A DNA stretch of 64,000 bases from Actinomadura sp. NAK00032 (GCF_013364275.1 NZ_CP054932.1:8370001-8434000); one strand, 5' to 3'; numbered from the stretch's first letter, positions 18,246-26,790 are shown. The notes: generated from the sequence alone by a model not told the origin. A program made the numbers and translations.

Positions 18246-18878
18246 ATGCCCGCCCGAGGTGATCACGACGCCCGCCGCCGGGACGTGTCCGAGGCCGTCT
18301 GGCGCGTCCTCGCCGAGCACGGCTTCGGCGGGCTGACGCTGCGCGCCGTCGCGGCGGAGATGGGCGCCTCCACCGGCCTGCTCACCCACTACTTCCCGAA
18401 CAAGAGGGCCCTCGTCGCGCACGCCCTCGACGTGGCCGACGAGCGCACCGCGAACCGCCCCCTCCGCACCGCGCGGCCGGGCCTGCCCGCCCTGCGCGCC
18501 GCGCTCCTGGACGTCCTGTGCCTCACCCCCGACGCCACGGCCATGAACCGCGTGTGGGTCAGTTCCTGGGACGTCTCGCTCGCCGACCCCGGCCTCGCGG
18601 CCCGCCAGCGGGACCGCTACGCCGGCTGGCGCGACCGCCTGCGCCCGCACGCGCAGGCGGCGGTCGCCCGCGGCGAACTGCCCGGCTCCCGCGCCGTGGA
18701 CGACATCGTCGCGTCCGCCGCAGCCTTCGCGCACGGGCTCGTCGTGCACGCCCTGTTCGACCCCGCCGGCTACCCGCCCGACCGCCAGATCGCCATGCTC
18801 GACGGCTTCCTGGCGGCCCTGGCGGCCCCGCCCCCGGACTCCCCGGCGGACTCGGGACGCGCGATGCTGGGGTCATGA
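18246..18878 (+). CDS. TetR-family regulator
   Basis: A 210-aa one-component regulator. The N-terminal helix-turn-helix reads RRRDVSEAVWRVLAEHGFGGLTLRAVAAEMGASTGLLTHYFPNKRALVAHAL, similar to BetI-type regulators (GLLTHYF). The ligand-binding C-terminal half has the MNRVWVSSWDVSLADPGLAARQRDRYAGWRDRL segment. ATG 18246 chosen; the operator dyad lies just upstream. The stop overlaps the start of the MaoC gene (ATGA), so the two are one transcriptional and translational unit. Confidence 0.88.
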   Translation: MPARGDHDARRRDVSEAVWRVLAEHGFGGLTLRAVAAEMGASTGLLTHYFPNKRALVAHALDVADERTANRPLRTARPGLPALRAALLDVLCLTPDATAMNRVWVSSWDVSLADPGLAARQRDRYAGWRDRLRPHAQAAVARGELPGSRAVDDIVASAAAFAHGLVVHALFDPAGYPPDRQIAMLDGFLAALAAPPPDSPADSGRAMLGS

Positions 18879-19369
18879 CGATCAGCACGCGGGCCCTCGG
18901 CGCCGACTTCCCCACCCCGATCGACGACCGGTACTTCGAGGACTACAAGGAGGGCTCGGTCTACGAGTACGGCCACGTCGCCCCGGACGAGGCCGAGATC
19001 ATCGAGTTCGCCCGCCGGTTCGACCCGCAGCCGATCCACATCGACCGGGAGTTCGCCGAAACCGGCCCGTTCGCGGGCATCATCGCGAGCGGCTGGCACA
19101 CCGGCTCGATCATGATGCGGCTGTTCGCCGACCACTTCCTGTCGCGGGTCGCGAGCCTCGCCTCCCCCGGCGTGGACGAGCTGCGCTGGCCGGCCCCCGT
19201 CCGCCCCGGCGACAGCCTCCGGCTGCGCGTCGCCGTCCTGGAGGCCCGCCCGTCCCGCTCCAAGCCCGACCGCGGCATCGTCCGCACCCGGGCCGAACTG
19301 CTCAACCAGGACGACCAGACCGTCCTGCACACGCTCCCCATGAACCTTCTCCGCCGCCGCCCCGCCTGA
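18875..19369 (+). CDS. MaoC-like (R)-specific enoyl-CoA hydratase fold protein
   Basis: A 164-aa single hot-dog domain. The hydratase signature FARRFDPQPIHIDREFAETGPFAGIIASGWHTGSIMMRL contains the catalytic Asp/His pair (DPQPIH). PVRPGDSLRLRVAVLEARPSRSKPDRGIV follows, as in MaoC-type dehydratases. ATG 18875 overlaps the TetR stop by 4 bp. It probably acts on an acyl-CoA thioester; the natural substrate is not deducible. Confidence 0.85.
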   Translation: MTISTRALGADFPTPIDDRYFEDYKEGSVYEYGHVAPDEAEIIEFARRFDPQPIHIDREFAETGPFAGIIASGWHTGSIMMRLFADHFLSRVASLASPGVDELRWPAPVRPGDSLRLRVAVLEARPSRSKPDRGIVRTRAELLNQDDQTVLHTLPMNLLRRRPA

Positions 19370-19382
19370 CCGGGAGCCGGGG

Positions 19383-19405
19383 CGCGCGGCCGGGGCGGCC
19401 GCGCG
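19383..19405. terminator. Hairpin between maoC-like gene and pcrA
   Basis: 9-bp perfect stem CGCGCGGCC/GGCCGCGCG (19383-19391 and 19397-19405) with a 5-nt loop, between two convergent genes; may serve both. Confidence 0.5.
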
Positions 19406-19411
19406 GGCGGG

Positions 19412-21667
19412 TCAGAGCTTGTCGATGGTGGCGAAGCGGAGGACGAGCGTGCGGACGCCGTACTCGCCGCCGAAGTCGATGCTGGCCTTCTCGCCCCGGT
19501 CGTAGACCGAGACGACGGTGCCGAGGCCGAAGGCGTCGTGGGTGACCTTGTCGCCCGGGGACAGGGACGGGACGGGTCGGTTCCCGGGCGAGCGGGTGCC
19601 CGGCCGCTGCGCCATGCGCGACATCGCCGGGCTGGACGTCGAGGACGCCTCGCGCTCCCATTCGAGGAGGCTGTTCGGGACCTCGCCGAGGAACCGGGAC
19701 GGCGGGTTCACCTGCGGCGCGCCCCACGAGCTGCGCATCGCGGCCCGGGAGACGTACAGCCGCTGCCGGGCGCGGGTGATGCCCACGTAGGCGAGGCGGC
19801 GCTCCTCTTCGAGCTCCTTGGGGTTGCTCATGGCGCGCAGGTGCGGGAAGACGCCGTCCTCCATGCCGGTGAGGAACACCACCGGGAATTCGAGGCCCTT
19901 CGCGGTGTGCAGCGTCATCAGGGTGACGACGCCGTGGTCGCTCTCCTCGGGCTGCTCGCCCGGCGGGACGGGGCCGCCCTTGGCGCCGCCGGGGATGGAG
20001 TCGGCGTCGGCGACCAGCGCGACCTGCTCCAGGAACTCGGGGAGACGGCCCTCGGCGGACTCGCCGTCGAGGCGCTCCTCGAACTCGCGGGCGACGGCCT
20101 CCAGCTCCTGGAGGTTCTCGACGCGGGTCTCGTCCTGCGGGTCCTTGGAGTTCTGGAGCTCCTCCAGGTAGCCGCTGGCCTTGAGGACCTCGGCGATCAG
20201 GTCGGCCGGGGTGAGCGACTCGGCGGCCGTGCGCAGCTCGTCCAGCAGGGTGACGAACTCGCGGACGGCGTTGATCGAGCGGGTCGCCATGCCGGGGACG
20301 TCCTCGGGCACGCGGAGCGCCTGCCAGAACGAGATGCGCTCGCGGGACGCGTACGCCTCGACGCACGCTTCGGCACGGTCGCCGATGCCGCGCTTGGGGA
20401 CGTTCAGGATGCGCCGCAGGGAGACGGTGTCCTCGGGGTTGGCGAGGCAGCGCAGGTAGGCGAGGGCGTCGCGGATCTCCTTGCGCTCGTAGAACCGGAC
20501 GCCGCCGACGACCTTGTAGGGCAGCCCGACCCGGATGAACACCTCTTCGAAGACGCGCGACTGGGCGTTGGTGCGGTAGAACACGGCGACGTCGGCGGGG
20601 CGGGCGTCGCCCTCGTCGGTGAGCCGGTCTACCTCGTGGGCGACGAACGCGGCCTCGTCGTGCTCGTTGTCGGCCACATAGCCGGTGATCTTGTGGCCCT
20701 CGCCCTGGTCGGACCACAGCTTCTTGGGCTTGCGGTCGGCGTTGCGCTCGATCACCGCGTTCGCCGCGGACAGGATCGTCTGCGTGGAGCGGTAGTTCTG
20801 CTCCAGCAGGATCGTGGTGGCGTCCGGGTAGTCGCGCTCGAACTCCAGGATGTTGCGGATCGTCGCGCCGCGGAACGCGTAGATCGACTGGTCGGCGTCG
20901 CCGACGACGCACAGCTCCGCCGCACCGACCCCCTCGACCGGGGCGGTCAGCTCGCGGACGAGTTCGTACTGCGCGTGGTTGGTGTCCTGGTACTCGTCGA
21001 CGAGGACGTGCCGGAACCGGCGCCGGTAGTGCTCGGCGGCCTCCGGGAAGACCTGGAGCAGGTTGACCGTCATCATGATCAGGTCGTCGAAGTCCATGGC
21101 GGCGGCCTGCTGGAGGCGCGCCTGGTACATCTCGTAGGCCTCGGCGAGCGTCTGCTCCATGTGCGTCGAGGCGCGGTTCTTGAACGTCTCGTAGTCGATC
21201 AGCTCGTTCTTCAGGTTGGACACCTGGGCGCTGAACGACTTCGGCGGGTACCGCTTCGGGTCGAGGTCGAGCTCGCGGCAGACCAGCGCCATCAGCCGGT
21301 TCGCGTCGGCCTGGTCGTAGATCGAGAAGCTCGTGGGGAAGCCGAGCCGCTTGGCCTCGCGGCGCAGGATCCGCACGCAGGCGGAGTGGAACGTCATCAC
21401 CCACATGGCGCGCGAGCGCGGCCCGACGAGGGCGTCGACGCGCTCCTTCATCTCGGCGGCGGCCTTGTTGGTGAAGGTGATCGCGAGGATCTGGCCGGGG
21501 TGCACGTCCCGCTCGCCGAGCAGGTGCGCGATGCGGTGGGTGAGCACCCGGGTCTTGCCCGAGCCGGCGCCCGCGACGATCAGCAGGGGGCCGCCGGAGT
21601 GCACGACGGCGGCGCGCTGCTGCGGGTTGAGGCCATCGAGCAAGGGGTGAGCTTCGGTCTTCGACAT
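19412..21667 (-). CDS. pcrA: UvrD/PcrA-type DNA helicase
   Basis: A 751-aa superfamily 1A 3'-5' helicase. Walker A GAGSGKT is at residues 33-39, preceded by the Q-motif LNPQQRAAV. Also visible: TFTNKAAAEMKERV, the Walker B-like LVDEYQDTNHAQY, GDADQSIYAFRGA, LEQNYRSTQTIL, TLHTAKGLEFPVVFLTGMEDGVFPH and YVGITRARQRLYV. The C-terminus GDKVTHDAFGLGTVVSVYDRG...IDFGGEYGVRTLVLRFA is the Tudor-like tail of actinobacterial UvrD1/PcrA. ATG 21667. In mycobacteria the orthologue lies near sucCD, as here. Role: DNA repair and clearing of replication or transcription conflicts. Confidence 0.95.
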   Translation of the reverse strand: MSKTEAHPLLDGLNPQQRAAVVHSGGPLLIVAGAGSGKTRVLTHRIAHLLGERDVHPGQILAITFTNKAAAEMKERVDALVGPRSRAMWVMTFHSACVRILRREAKRLGFPTSFSIYDQADANRLMALVCRELDLDPKRYPPKSFSAQVSNLKNELIDYETFKNRASTHMEQTLAEAYEMYQARLQQAAAMDFDDLIMMTVNLLQVFPEAAEHYRRRFRHVLVDEYQDTNHAQYELVRELTAPVEGVGAAELCVVGDADQSIYAFRGATIRNILEFERDYPDATTILLEQNYRSTQTILSAANAVIERNADRKPKKLWSDQGEGHKITGYVADNEHDEAAFVAHEVDRLTDEGDARPADVAVFYRTNAQSRVFEEVFIRVGLPYKVVGGVRFYERKEIRDALAYLRCLANPEDTVSLRRILNVPKRGIGDRAEACVEAYASRERISFWQALRVPEDVPGMATRSINAVREFVTLLDELRTAAESLTPADLIAEVLKASGYLEELQNSKDPQDETRVENLQELEAVAREFEERLDGESAEGRLPEFLEQVALVADADSIPGGAKGGPVPPGEQPEESDHGVVTLMTLHTAKGLEFPVVFLTGMEDGVFPHLRAMSNPKELEEERRLAYVGITRARQRLYVSRAAMRSSWGAPQVNPPSRFLGEVPNSLLEWEREASSTSSPAMSRMAQRPGTRSPGNRPVPSLSPGDKVTHDAFGLGTVVSVYDRGEKASIDFGGEYGVRTLVLRFATIDKL

Positions 21668-21878
21668 CACGTGCGAGTCTACGGCGCGGCGCGGACGATT
21701 TCGGCGCGTCCGCCGCACCGGCCGGTGCGCCCGGTATCCCGGCCGGTGGCTTCATGTGGACAGACGGGATGCCTTTCCAGGTCCGCGGGTTGACTCGATC
21801 TCGCCGCCGGCGGAGCGTTCGACGCGACGGAACGCCGAGTCAGCAGGGACTCGCGCACTGTCAGGGGAGGTGGCTTCG

Positions 21879-23261
21879 ATGACGATCCACCAGCAGGAGT
21901 TCGAGCGGCCCGTGCCGCGACCCGTGCCGCGCCCGGTGCCGGTTCCGGTGCCGCTGAGGACCGGGCACCGGTTCCTCGTCTACAAGCAGGACCCGTCGAT
22001 CGCCGAACTCGGCGCCCGGCTGGTCTACGTCCCGACCGTGGTGCTGAACGGCCCGACGGACGCGCGCGTCCGGACGGAGCTGGCGGGCGTCACCCCGGTC
22101 GCCCGCAACGTCCAAGGCGACTTCGTCTTCGCCACCGCGACCGCGCAGTTCGACTGCGCGCACACGTCCGCCGTCGTCCGGCAGACGATGGCGATGTACG
22201 AACGGCACAACGGCGGCAACCCGATCCCGTTCGCGTGGAACGTCGGCGGCAACACCGACCGCATCACGGTGTTCCCGCACGCCGGCGAGGGCGCGAACGC
22301 GTTCTACACACGGACGGGCCAGGCGCTCAAGTTCCTGTTCTTCACGCCGCAGGGGCAGCCGCAGGGCACCGTCCTGCACACGTGCCGGTCGCTGGACATC
22401 GTCGCTCACGAGACCGGGCACGCGATCCTGGACGGCCTCAAGCCGGGCTGGCTGTCGGCGGGCAACCCGCCGCAGACCGGCGGCCTGCACGAGTCGTTCG
22501 GCGACATCACCGCGATCTTCCTGGCGCTGGCGCAGCCGGACCAGGCGGAGGCGCTGGTGGCGCTGACCAAGGCCAACCTGCACGACAAGTCGTTCCTGGC
22601 GGACCTGGCGGAGGAGTTCGGAAAGGCGCTCGGGATGCCGTCCGGGCTCCGCAACGCCGACAACGACCTCAAGCTCAGCCAGGTCGGCAACGAGGTGCAC
22701 GCGATCTCGCAGGTGTTCACCGGCGCGGTCTACGACGTCCTCGCCGACATGTTCACGTTCGAGCTGAGCCGGCAGCGCCGCACCAGGGACGCCTCGGTGA
22801 TCCTGATCGAGACGGCGTCGGCGCTGTGCAAGCTGGTGTTCGACGCGATCGTGGCGGCCCCGGCGACCGGCGCCCGGTACGTGGACGTGGCGAACAAGAT
22901 GCTCCAGGTCTCGGCCGGCCGCGGCGACCCGGCGATCTACCGGACGTTCATCCGGAACCGGTTCGCGGTCCGCGAGATCACCACGGCGGAGACGCCGCTG
23001 ACCGACCTGATGAGCGGGCGGCTGGCGATGACCGAGCCCGGCTACACCGGGGACGGGCAGGACGTCACCGAGGTGGCGCCGCACGACCAGCACTCGGCGA
23101 GCCTGCGGGCCGACCAGGACAGGTCGCGCTGCTGCGGCACCATGCAGATGCCCGAGTACCAGGTCGTGGCCCCGGAGAAACTGGCCATGCGGGGCCCGCT
23201 GGAGGACGATGACATCCTCCGGGACGACCTGGAGGAGCTGCGCCGGGCCTTCAGCAAGTAG
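21879..23261 (+). CDS. Thermolysin-like (M4-type) zinc metallopeptidase without signal peptide
   Basis: A 460-aa protein with a gluzincin active site: HETGH at residues 177-181 gives two zinc ligands and the catalytic Glu, and HESFGD at 204-209 gives the third ligand (E205), a slightly longer spacing than thermolysin. NEVHAISQVFTGAVYDVLADM (H274) matches the thermolysin region holding its active-site His231. No secretion signal is seen; instead the N-terminus has a Pro-Val/Arg repeat (PVPRPVPRPVPVPVP). ATG 21879 follows AGGGGAGG. The next gene, 35 bp away, resembles an inhibitor of this family. It may act inside the cell or leave by an unknown route. Confidence 0.75.
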   Translation: MTIHQQEFERPVPRPVPRPVPVPVPLRTGHRFLVYKQDPSIAELGARLVYVPTVVLNGPTDARVRTELAGVTPVARNVQGDFVFATATAQFDCAHTSAVVRQTMAMYERHNGGNPIPFAWNVGGNTDRITVFPHAGEGANAFYTRTGQALKFLFFTPQGQPQGTVLHTCRSLDIVAHETGHAILDGLKPGWLSAGNPPQTGGLHESFGDITAIFLALAQPDQAEALVALTKANLHDKSFLADLAEEFGKALGMPSGLRNADNDLKLSQVGNEVHAISQVFTGAVYDVLADMFTFELSRQRRTRDASVILIETASALCKLVFDAIVAAPATGARYVDVANKMLQVSAGRGDPAIYRTFIRNRFAVREITTAETPLTDLMSGRLAMTEPGYTGDGQDVTEVAPHDQHSASLRADQDRSRCCGTMQMPEYQVVAPEKLAMRGPLEDDDILRDDLEELRRAFSK

Positions 23262-23296
23262 GGCCGGCGCCCGACCACCCCCGGCGGGGAGGCGCG

Positions 23297-23608
23297 ATGC
23301 GCGTGAAGATCGAGAGCACCGGCGGGTTCACCGGCCGGAACGCCGTCGTCGCGCTGTACGACACGGACGCGCTCTCCGCCGGGCGGGCCGGCGGCATCCG
23401 GGACGCGGTGGACGCGCTCGCCGCCGCGCAGGCGCGGGGCGGGGAAGGCGAGATCGGCGCCGACCTGCCCGCGTACCTCATCACGGTGGACGAGGCCGGC
23501 GAGGAGCCGCGCGTCTTCGAGGTGCGCGGGGATCCGGCGGCGGGCGCCTCGTCCGTCCTCGGCGCCCTGCTGCAAGGGCCGGAGCCGCACGGGCCCGACG
23601 CGACCTGA
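23297..23608 (+). CDS. Emfourin-like metallopeptidase inhibitor
   Basis: A 103-aa protein starting MRVKIESTGGFTGRN, the N-terminal pattern of the protealysin inhibitor emfourin family (I..SGGF.G), followed by DTDAL, a helix of Ala/Glu residues, and a strand DLPAYLITVDEAGEEPRVFEV. Emfourins are small cytosolic inhibitors encoded beside M4 peptidases. Here the gene is 35 bp downstream of such a peptidase, with GGGGAGG before ATG 23297, so the two are probably co-transcribed. Assignment rests on pattern and neighbour; no alignment was run. Confidence 0.65.
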   Translation: MRVKIESTGGFTGRNAVVALYDTDALSAGRAGGIRDAVDALAAAQARGGEGEIGADLPAYLITVDEAGEEPRVFEVRGDPAAGASSVLGALLQGPEPHGPDAT

Positions 23609-23611
23609 CCG

Positions 23612-23649
23612 CGGCCGTGGCGGGCCGACGCACGGGCCCGCCACGGCCG
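23612..23649. terminator. Bidirectional terminator between inhibitor and dhaM
   Basis: Perfect 15-bp stem CGGCCGTGGCGGGCC/GGCCCGCCACGGCCG (23612-23626 and 23635-23649) with an 8-nt loop, filling the 44-bp gap between two convergent genes. Confidence 0.8.
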
Positions 23650-23652
23650 GGT

Positions 23653-24039
23653 TCAGGACGTCTTGCGGTGGTCGCGGGCCGACTCGGCGGCCGCGTGGAC
23701 GGCGGCGAGGTCCGCGCCCGTCGCGGCCATGGACGCGGCGGCGACCGCGCCCTCCACCAGGGGCGCGTCCGCGAGCAGGACGTCGTCCCCGCCGGCGTCC
23801 TCGATGAGCATCTTGGCGGTGAGAACGGAGCTGCCGAGGTCGGCGAGCAGCACCACGCCGTCGCCGTCGCCCGCCGCGGCGACGGCCTGCTCGACCAGGT
23901 CGATGCTGGTGCCGAGGCGGCCCTCGGAGTCGCCGCCGGCGGGTTCGACGACAGCCTTGCCGACGCCCATCGCGCGGGCGACCTCGGCGGCGCCCTCGGC
24001 CAGCGTCCGGCTGTGCGAGATGATCACGATGCCGACCAT
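23653..24039 (-). CDS. dhaM: Dihydroxyacetone kinase phosphotransfer subunit
   Basis: A 128-aa DhaM with only the EIIA-mannose-like domain. MVGIVIISHSRTLAEGAAEVARAMG carries the phosphorylatable His9; VVLLADLGSSVLTAKMLIED is the family core. It lacks the HPr and EI-like extensions of longer DhaM forms, so it must take phosphate from HPr encoded elsewhere. It starts directly after the dhaL stop (TGA then ATG). It rephosphorylates ADP bound to DhaL during dihydroxyacetone phosphorylation. Confidence 0.92.
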   Translation of the reverse strand: MVGIVIISHSRTLAEGAAEVARAMGVGKAVVEPAGGDSEGRLGTSIDLVEQAVAAAGDGDGVVLLADLGSSVLTAKMLIEDAGGDDVLLADAPLVEGAVAAASMAATGADLAAVHAAAESARDHRKTS

Positions 24040-24663
24040 TCAGCCCTCCCCCGTCACATCGGCGAGCGCTCCGAGCAGGAGCGCGGTGGACGCGGCGCCC
24101 GGGTCCATGTGCCCGGTGCTGCGCGCTCCGAGGTAGCTCGCGCGGCCCTTGCGCGCCTGCATCGGGACCGTGTCGTCCGCGCCCTTGGCGGCGGCGTCGG
24201 CGGCGGCGCGCACGCATCCGGCGAGGCCCGAGCCGTCCGCCAGCGCCGCCTCGTAGGCCGCGACGGCCGGGGCGAGCGCGTCGACCATCGTCTTGTCGCC
24301 GTCGGCGGCCTTCCCGAGGTCGCGGACGCCGTCCAGCGCGGCCCGCAGCGCGGTGCCGAGCGCGGCGGCGTCCACGTCGGCGGCGTCGCCGAGGGCCTTG
24401 CCCGCGCGGCGCAGCGCCGTCCCGTAGAGGGGGCCGGACGCGCCGCCGGTCTTGGACACGATGGCGCGCCCGGCGGCGATCAGCACCTTGCCGGGCGGGA
24501 CGCCGTCCGGCAGGGCGTCGACGGCGGCGCGGAAGCCGCGGTCGAGGTTGTGGCCGTGGTCGCCGTCGCCGATGGCCGCGTCCAGCCGGGTGAGCCGCTC
24601 GGCGTCGGCGGTGACCAGCTCGGCGGCGTGCCTGATCCAGGAGGCGAAGTCCTCGGCGTTCAT
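24040..24663 (-). CDS. dhaL: Dihydroxyacetone kinase ADP-binding subunit
   Basis: A 207-aa DhaL. The nucleotide/magnesium site is visible in RLDAAIGDGDHGHNLDRGF (three aspartates) and the TGGASGPLYGTALRRAG loop; DGDKTMVDALAPA and GRASYLGARSTGHMDPGAAS follow in order. ATG 24663 fits the family start. It lies 11 bp after the dhaK stop, and abuts dhaM. It transfers phosphate from ADP-bound state to dihydroxyacetone held on DhaK. Confidence 0.94.
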   Translation of the reverse strand: MNAEDFASWIRHAAELVTADAERLTRLDAAIGDGDHGHNLDRGFRAAVDALPDGVPPGKVLIAAGRAIVSKTGGASGPLYGTALRRAGKALGDAADVDAAALGTALRAALDGVRDLGKAADGDKTMVDALAPAVAAYEAALADGSGLAGCVRAAADAAAKGADDTVPMQARKGRASYLGARSTGHMDPGAASTALLLGALADVTGEG

Positions 24664-24674
24664 CGAGCCCGCGT

Positions 24675-25670
24675 TCACCGGCCCCACCGCAGCCCCGGGG
24701 TCTCGACGGGCGCGTCCCAGAGGCGGGTCAGGTCGGGCGTCATCCGGCAGACGCTGATCATGCAGCCGGCCATCTCCAGGCTCGTCACGTACGGGCCGAC
24801 CAGGCGGCGGACGACGGTCGCGCCGTGCCCCTCCAGCCATTCGGCCGCCGCCGCGTAGGCGATGTACTGCTCGATCAGCGGGGTGCCGCCCATCCCGTTC
24901 ACCAGCACCAGCACCTCGGACCCGGACAGCGGCATGTCCGCGTCGATCGCGCTGAGCGAGGCCGCCACGATCTCCGCCGCCGTGCCGATCTCAACGCGCT
25001 CCCGGCCGGGCTCGCCGTGGATGCCGATGCCGAGCTCCATCTCGTCCTCGGCCAGCTCGAACGTGGGCGTCCCGGCGGCGGGCACCGTGCAGGGCGAGAT
25101 CGCGACGCCGAACGACCGGCTGCGCTCGTTCACCTCCCGTGCCACGGCCGCGACCGCGTCCAGCGCCGCGCCCTCCTCGGCGAGCGCGCCGGCGATCTTC
25201 TCGACGAACAGGGTCGCGCCGGTGCCGCGCCGCCCGGCGGTGAACGTGCTGTCCTCGACGGCGACGTCGTCGTTCACGATCACCGAGGTGACCTCGATGT
25301 CCTCGTCCTCGGCGAGTTCGGCGGCCAGCTGGAAGTTCATGACGTCACCGGTGTAGTTCTTCACCAGGTGCACCACCCCGGCGCCGCCGTCCACCGCCAT
25401 CGTCGCCGCGATGATCTGGTCGGGGACGGGAGAGGTGAACACTTCGCCGCAGCAGGCCGCGTCCAGCATGCCGTGGCCGACGAACCCGGCGTGCAGCGGC
25501 TCGTGACCGGATCCCCCGCCCGACACCAGGGCGACCTTCCCGGCGCGGGGCGCGTCCGCCCGCACGACGGTGCCGCCGTCCGGGTCGACGTTCAGCGAGG
25601 GGTGCGCGGCGGCCAGGCCGCGCAGCGCGTCGGAGACCACGTCCGCCGGGGCGTTGATGAGTTTGCGCAT
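24675..25670 (-). CDS. dhaK: Dihydroxyacetone kinase substrate-binding subunit
   Basis: A 331-aa DhaK that binds dihydroxyacetone covalently through a histidine. VSGGGSGHEPLHAGFVGHGMLDAACCGEVFTSP is the substrate-binding start, VKNYTGDVMNF follows, and ELGIGIHGEPGRER contains the hemiaminal-forming His. First gene of dhaK-dhaL-dhaM. A 19-bp dyad lies 43 bp upstream of ATG 25670, between it and the divergent nucleoside hydrolase. With glpD at the far right end of the window it points to use of glycerol or dihydroxyacetone. Confidence 0.95.
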   Translation of the reverse strand: MRKLINAPADVVSDALRGLAAAHPSLNVDPDGGTVVRADAPRAGKVALVSGGGSGHEPLHAGFVGHGMLDAACCGEVFTSPVPDQIIAATMAVDGGAGVVHLVKNYTGDVMNFQLAAELAEDEDIEVTSVIVNDDVAVEDSTFTAGRRGTGATLFVEKIAGALAEEGAALDAVAAVAREVNERSRSFGVAISPCTVPAAGTPTFELAEDEMELGIGIHGEPGRERVEIGTAAEIVAASLSAIDADMPLSGSEVLVLVNGMGGTPLIEQYIAYAAAAEWLEGHGATVVRRLVGPYVTSLEMAGCMISVCRMTPDLTRLWDAPVETPGLRWGR

Positions 25671-25712
25671 GTCTCTTGCTCTACCCCGGTGCGGCGCCGC
25701 GTCCCAGACCCA

Positions 25713-25731
25713 ATCGCGGACGGTCCGCGAT
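25713..25731. promoter_or_regulatory. 19-bp palindromic operator candidate
   Basis: ATCGCGGAC-G-GTCCGCGAT, perfect 9-bp arms around one base, in the 94-bp region between divergent dhaK and nucleoside hydrolase. Measured from the predicted start at 25765, it reaches into the -35 zone of the hydrolase promoter. The binding protein is not identifiable. Confidence 0.6.
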
Positions 25732-25751
25732 CTTCACCGCCCGCGCCCGTA

Positions 25752-25757
25752 TAGGTT
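25752..25757 (+). promoter_or_regulatory. -10 box of a leaderless promoter
   Basis: TAGGTT (TANNNT) followed by exactly 7 nt and then the GTG start at 25765; no Shine-Dalgarno is present. This spacing is typical of actinobacterial leaderless transcripts. Confidence 0.6.
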
Positions 25758-25764
25758 TTCGGTC

Positions 25765-26721
25765 GTGACCAAAGGACCTGTGTTCCTCTACGACTGCGAC
25801 ACCGGCATCGACGACGCGATGACGCTGCTGTACCTGGCCTCGCTGGTCCGGGCGGGCGAGGCGGAGCTGGCGGCGGTCGGCACGGTGCACGGCAACATCG
25901 ACCCGCGGACCGGCGCGCTGAACACGCTGCGCGTGCTGGAGGCGGCCGGGATCACCGGGGGCGTGCCGGTCGCGGTGGGCGCGGACCGGCCGACGGCGCA
26001 GGACGTCCACTACGCGCTGGACTGGCACGGGACGGACGGCCTCGGCGACACGCACCTGCCCGACCCGGCGGGGCGGCCCGTCGCCGAGCCCGCCGCCGCG
26101 CAGATCGTCCGGCTGGCGCGCGAGCGGCCCGGCGAGCTGACGCTGCTGGCGACCGGCCCGCTGACGAACCTGGGCGCGGCGCTGCTGCTGGACGGCGGGC
26201 TGCCGTCGCTGATCCGCGAGGTCGTCGTCATGGGCGGCGCGTTCGACCACCCGGGCAACATCACGACGCACGCCGAGGCGAACATCTGGCACGACCCGGA
26301 GGCCGCCGACCTGGTGTTCGCGGCGGACTGGCCGGTCGTGCTGGTGCCGCTGGACGCCACGCACCCGACCGCCGTCCACGACGACTGGCTGGACCGGCTC
26401 GGCGCGCACGACAGCGAGGTCGCCCGCTTCGCCGCGCGGATCCTGAAGTTCTACGAGGTCGCCTACACGCCGACGCTGAAGCGCCGGGGCGCGGTCATCC
26501 ACGACGCGCTCGCCGCGATGCTGGCCGTGGAACCGGGCCTCGGCGAGTACGCCCACCGGCCCGTCCGGGTGGAGCTGCGGGGCGAGCTGACGCGCGGCAC
26601 CACCGTGTGGGACGCGCGGTCACTGCCCGCCGAGGACACCCGCCGCCCGGTCAAGGTCGCCGTCGGCAGCGACGTGACGGCGTTCCAGGACCGCCTCCTC
26701 GCGGCGCTGACCTCGTTCTGA
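25765..26721 (+). CDS. Inosine/uridine-preferring nucleoside hydrolase
   Basis: A 318-aa ribonucleoside hydrolase. The calcium/ribose site motif near the N-terminus is DCDTGIDDAMTLLYL, a variant of DxDxxxDD. LLATGPLTNLGAALLL and VVVMGGAFDHPGNITTHAEANIWHDPEAADLVF are the family core, and VIHDALAAMLAVEP is the C-terminal His/Asp motif. It releases a base from a nucleoside for salvage. Start GTG 25765 is inferred from the leaderless promoter. No purine transporter is adjacent. Confidence 0.92.
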   Translation: MTKGPVFLYDCDTGIDDAMTLLYLASLVRAGEAELAAVGTVHGNIDPRTGALNTLRVLEAAGITGGVPVAVGADRPTAQDVHYALDWHGTDGLGDTHLPDPAGRPVAEPAAAQIVRLARERPGELTLLATGPLTNLGAALLLDGGLPSLIREVVVMGGAFDHPGNITTHAEANIWHDPEAADLVFAADWPVVLVPLDATHPTAVHDDWLDRLGAHDSEVARFAARILKFYEVAYTPTLKRRGAVIHDALAAMLAVEPGLGEYAHRPVRVELRGELTRGTTVWDARSLPAEDTRRPVKVAVGSDVTAFQDRLLAALTSF

Positions 26722-26777
26722 GCCCGCCGCACGTGAATATCTGATCTTCAGGGAGTGCCGGGAACGTTCGCGGACCT

Positions 26778-26783
26778 TATTGT
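26778..26783 (+). promoter_or_regulatory. -10 box of a leaderless promoter
   Basis: TATTGT (TANNNT) followed by 7 nt and the GTG at 26791; no Shine-Dalgarno precedes that GTG. It supports 26791 over an upstream GTG at 26755. Confidence 0.55.
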
Positions 26784-26790
26784 TGAAACC

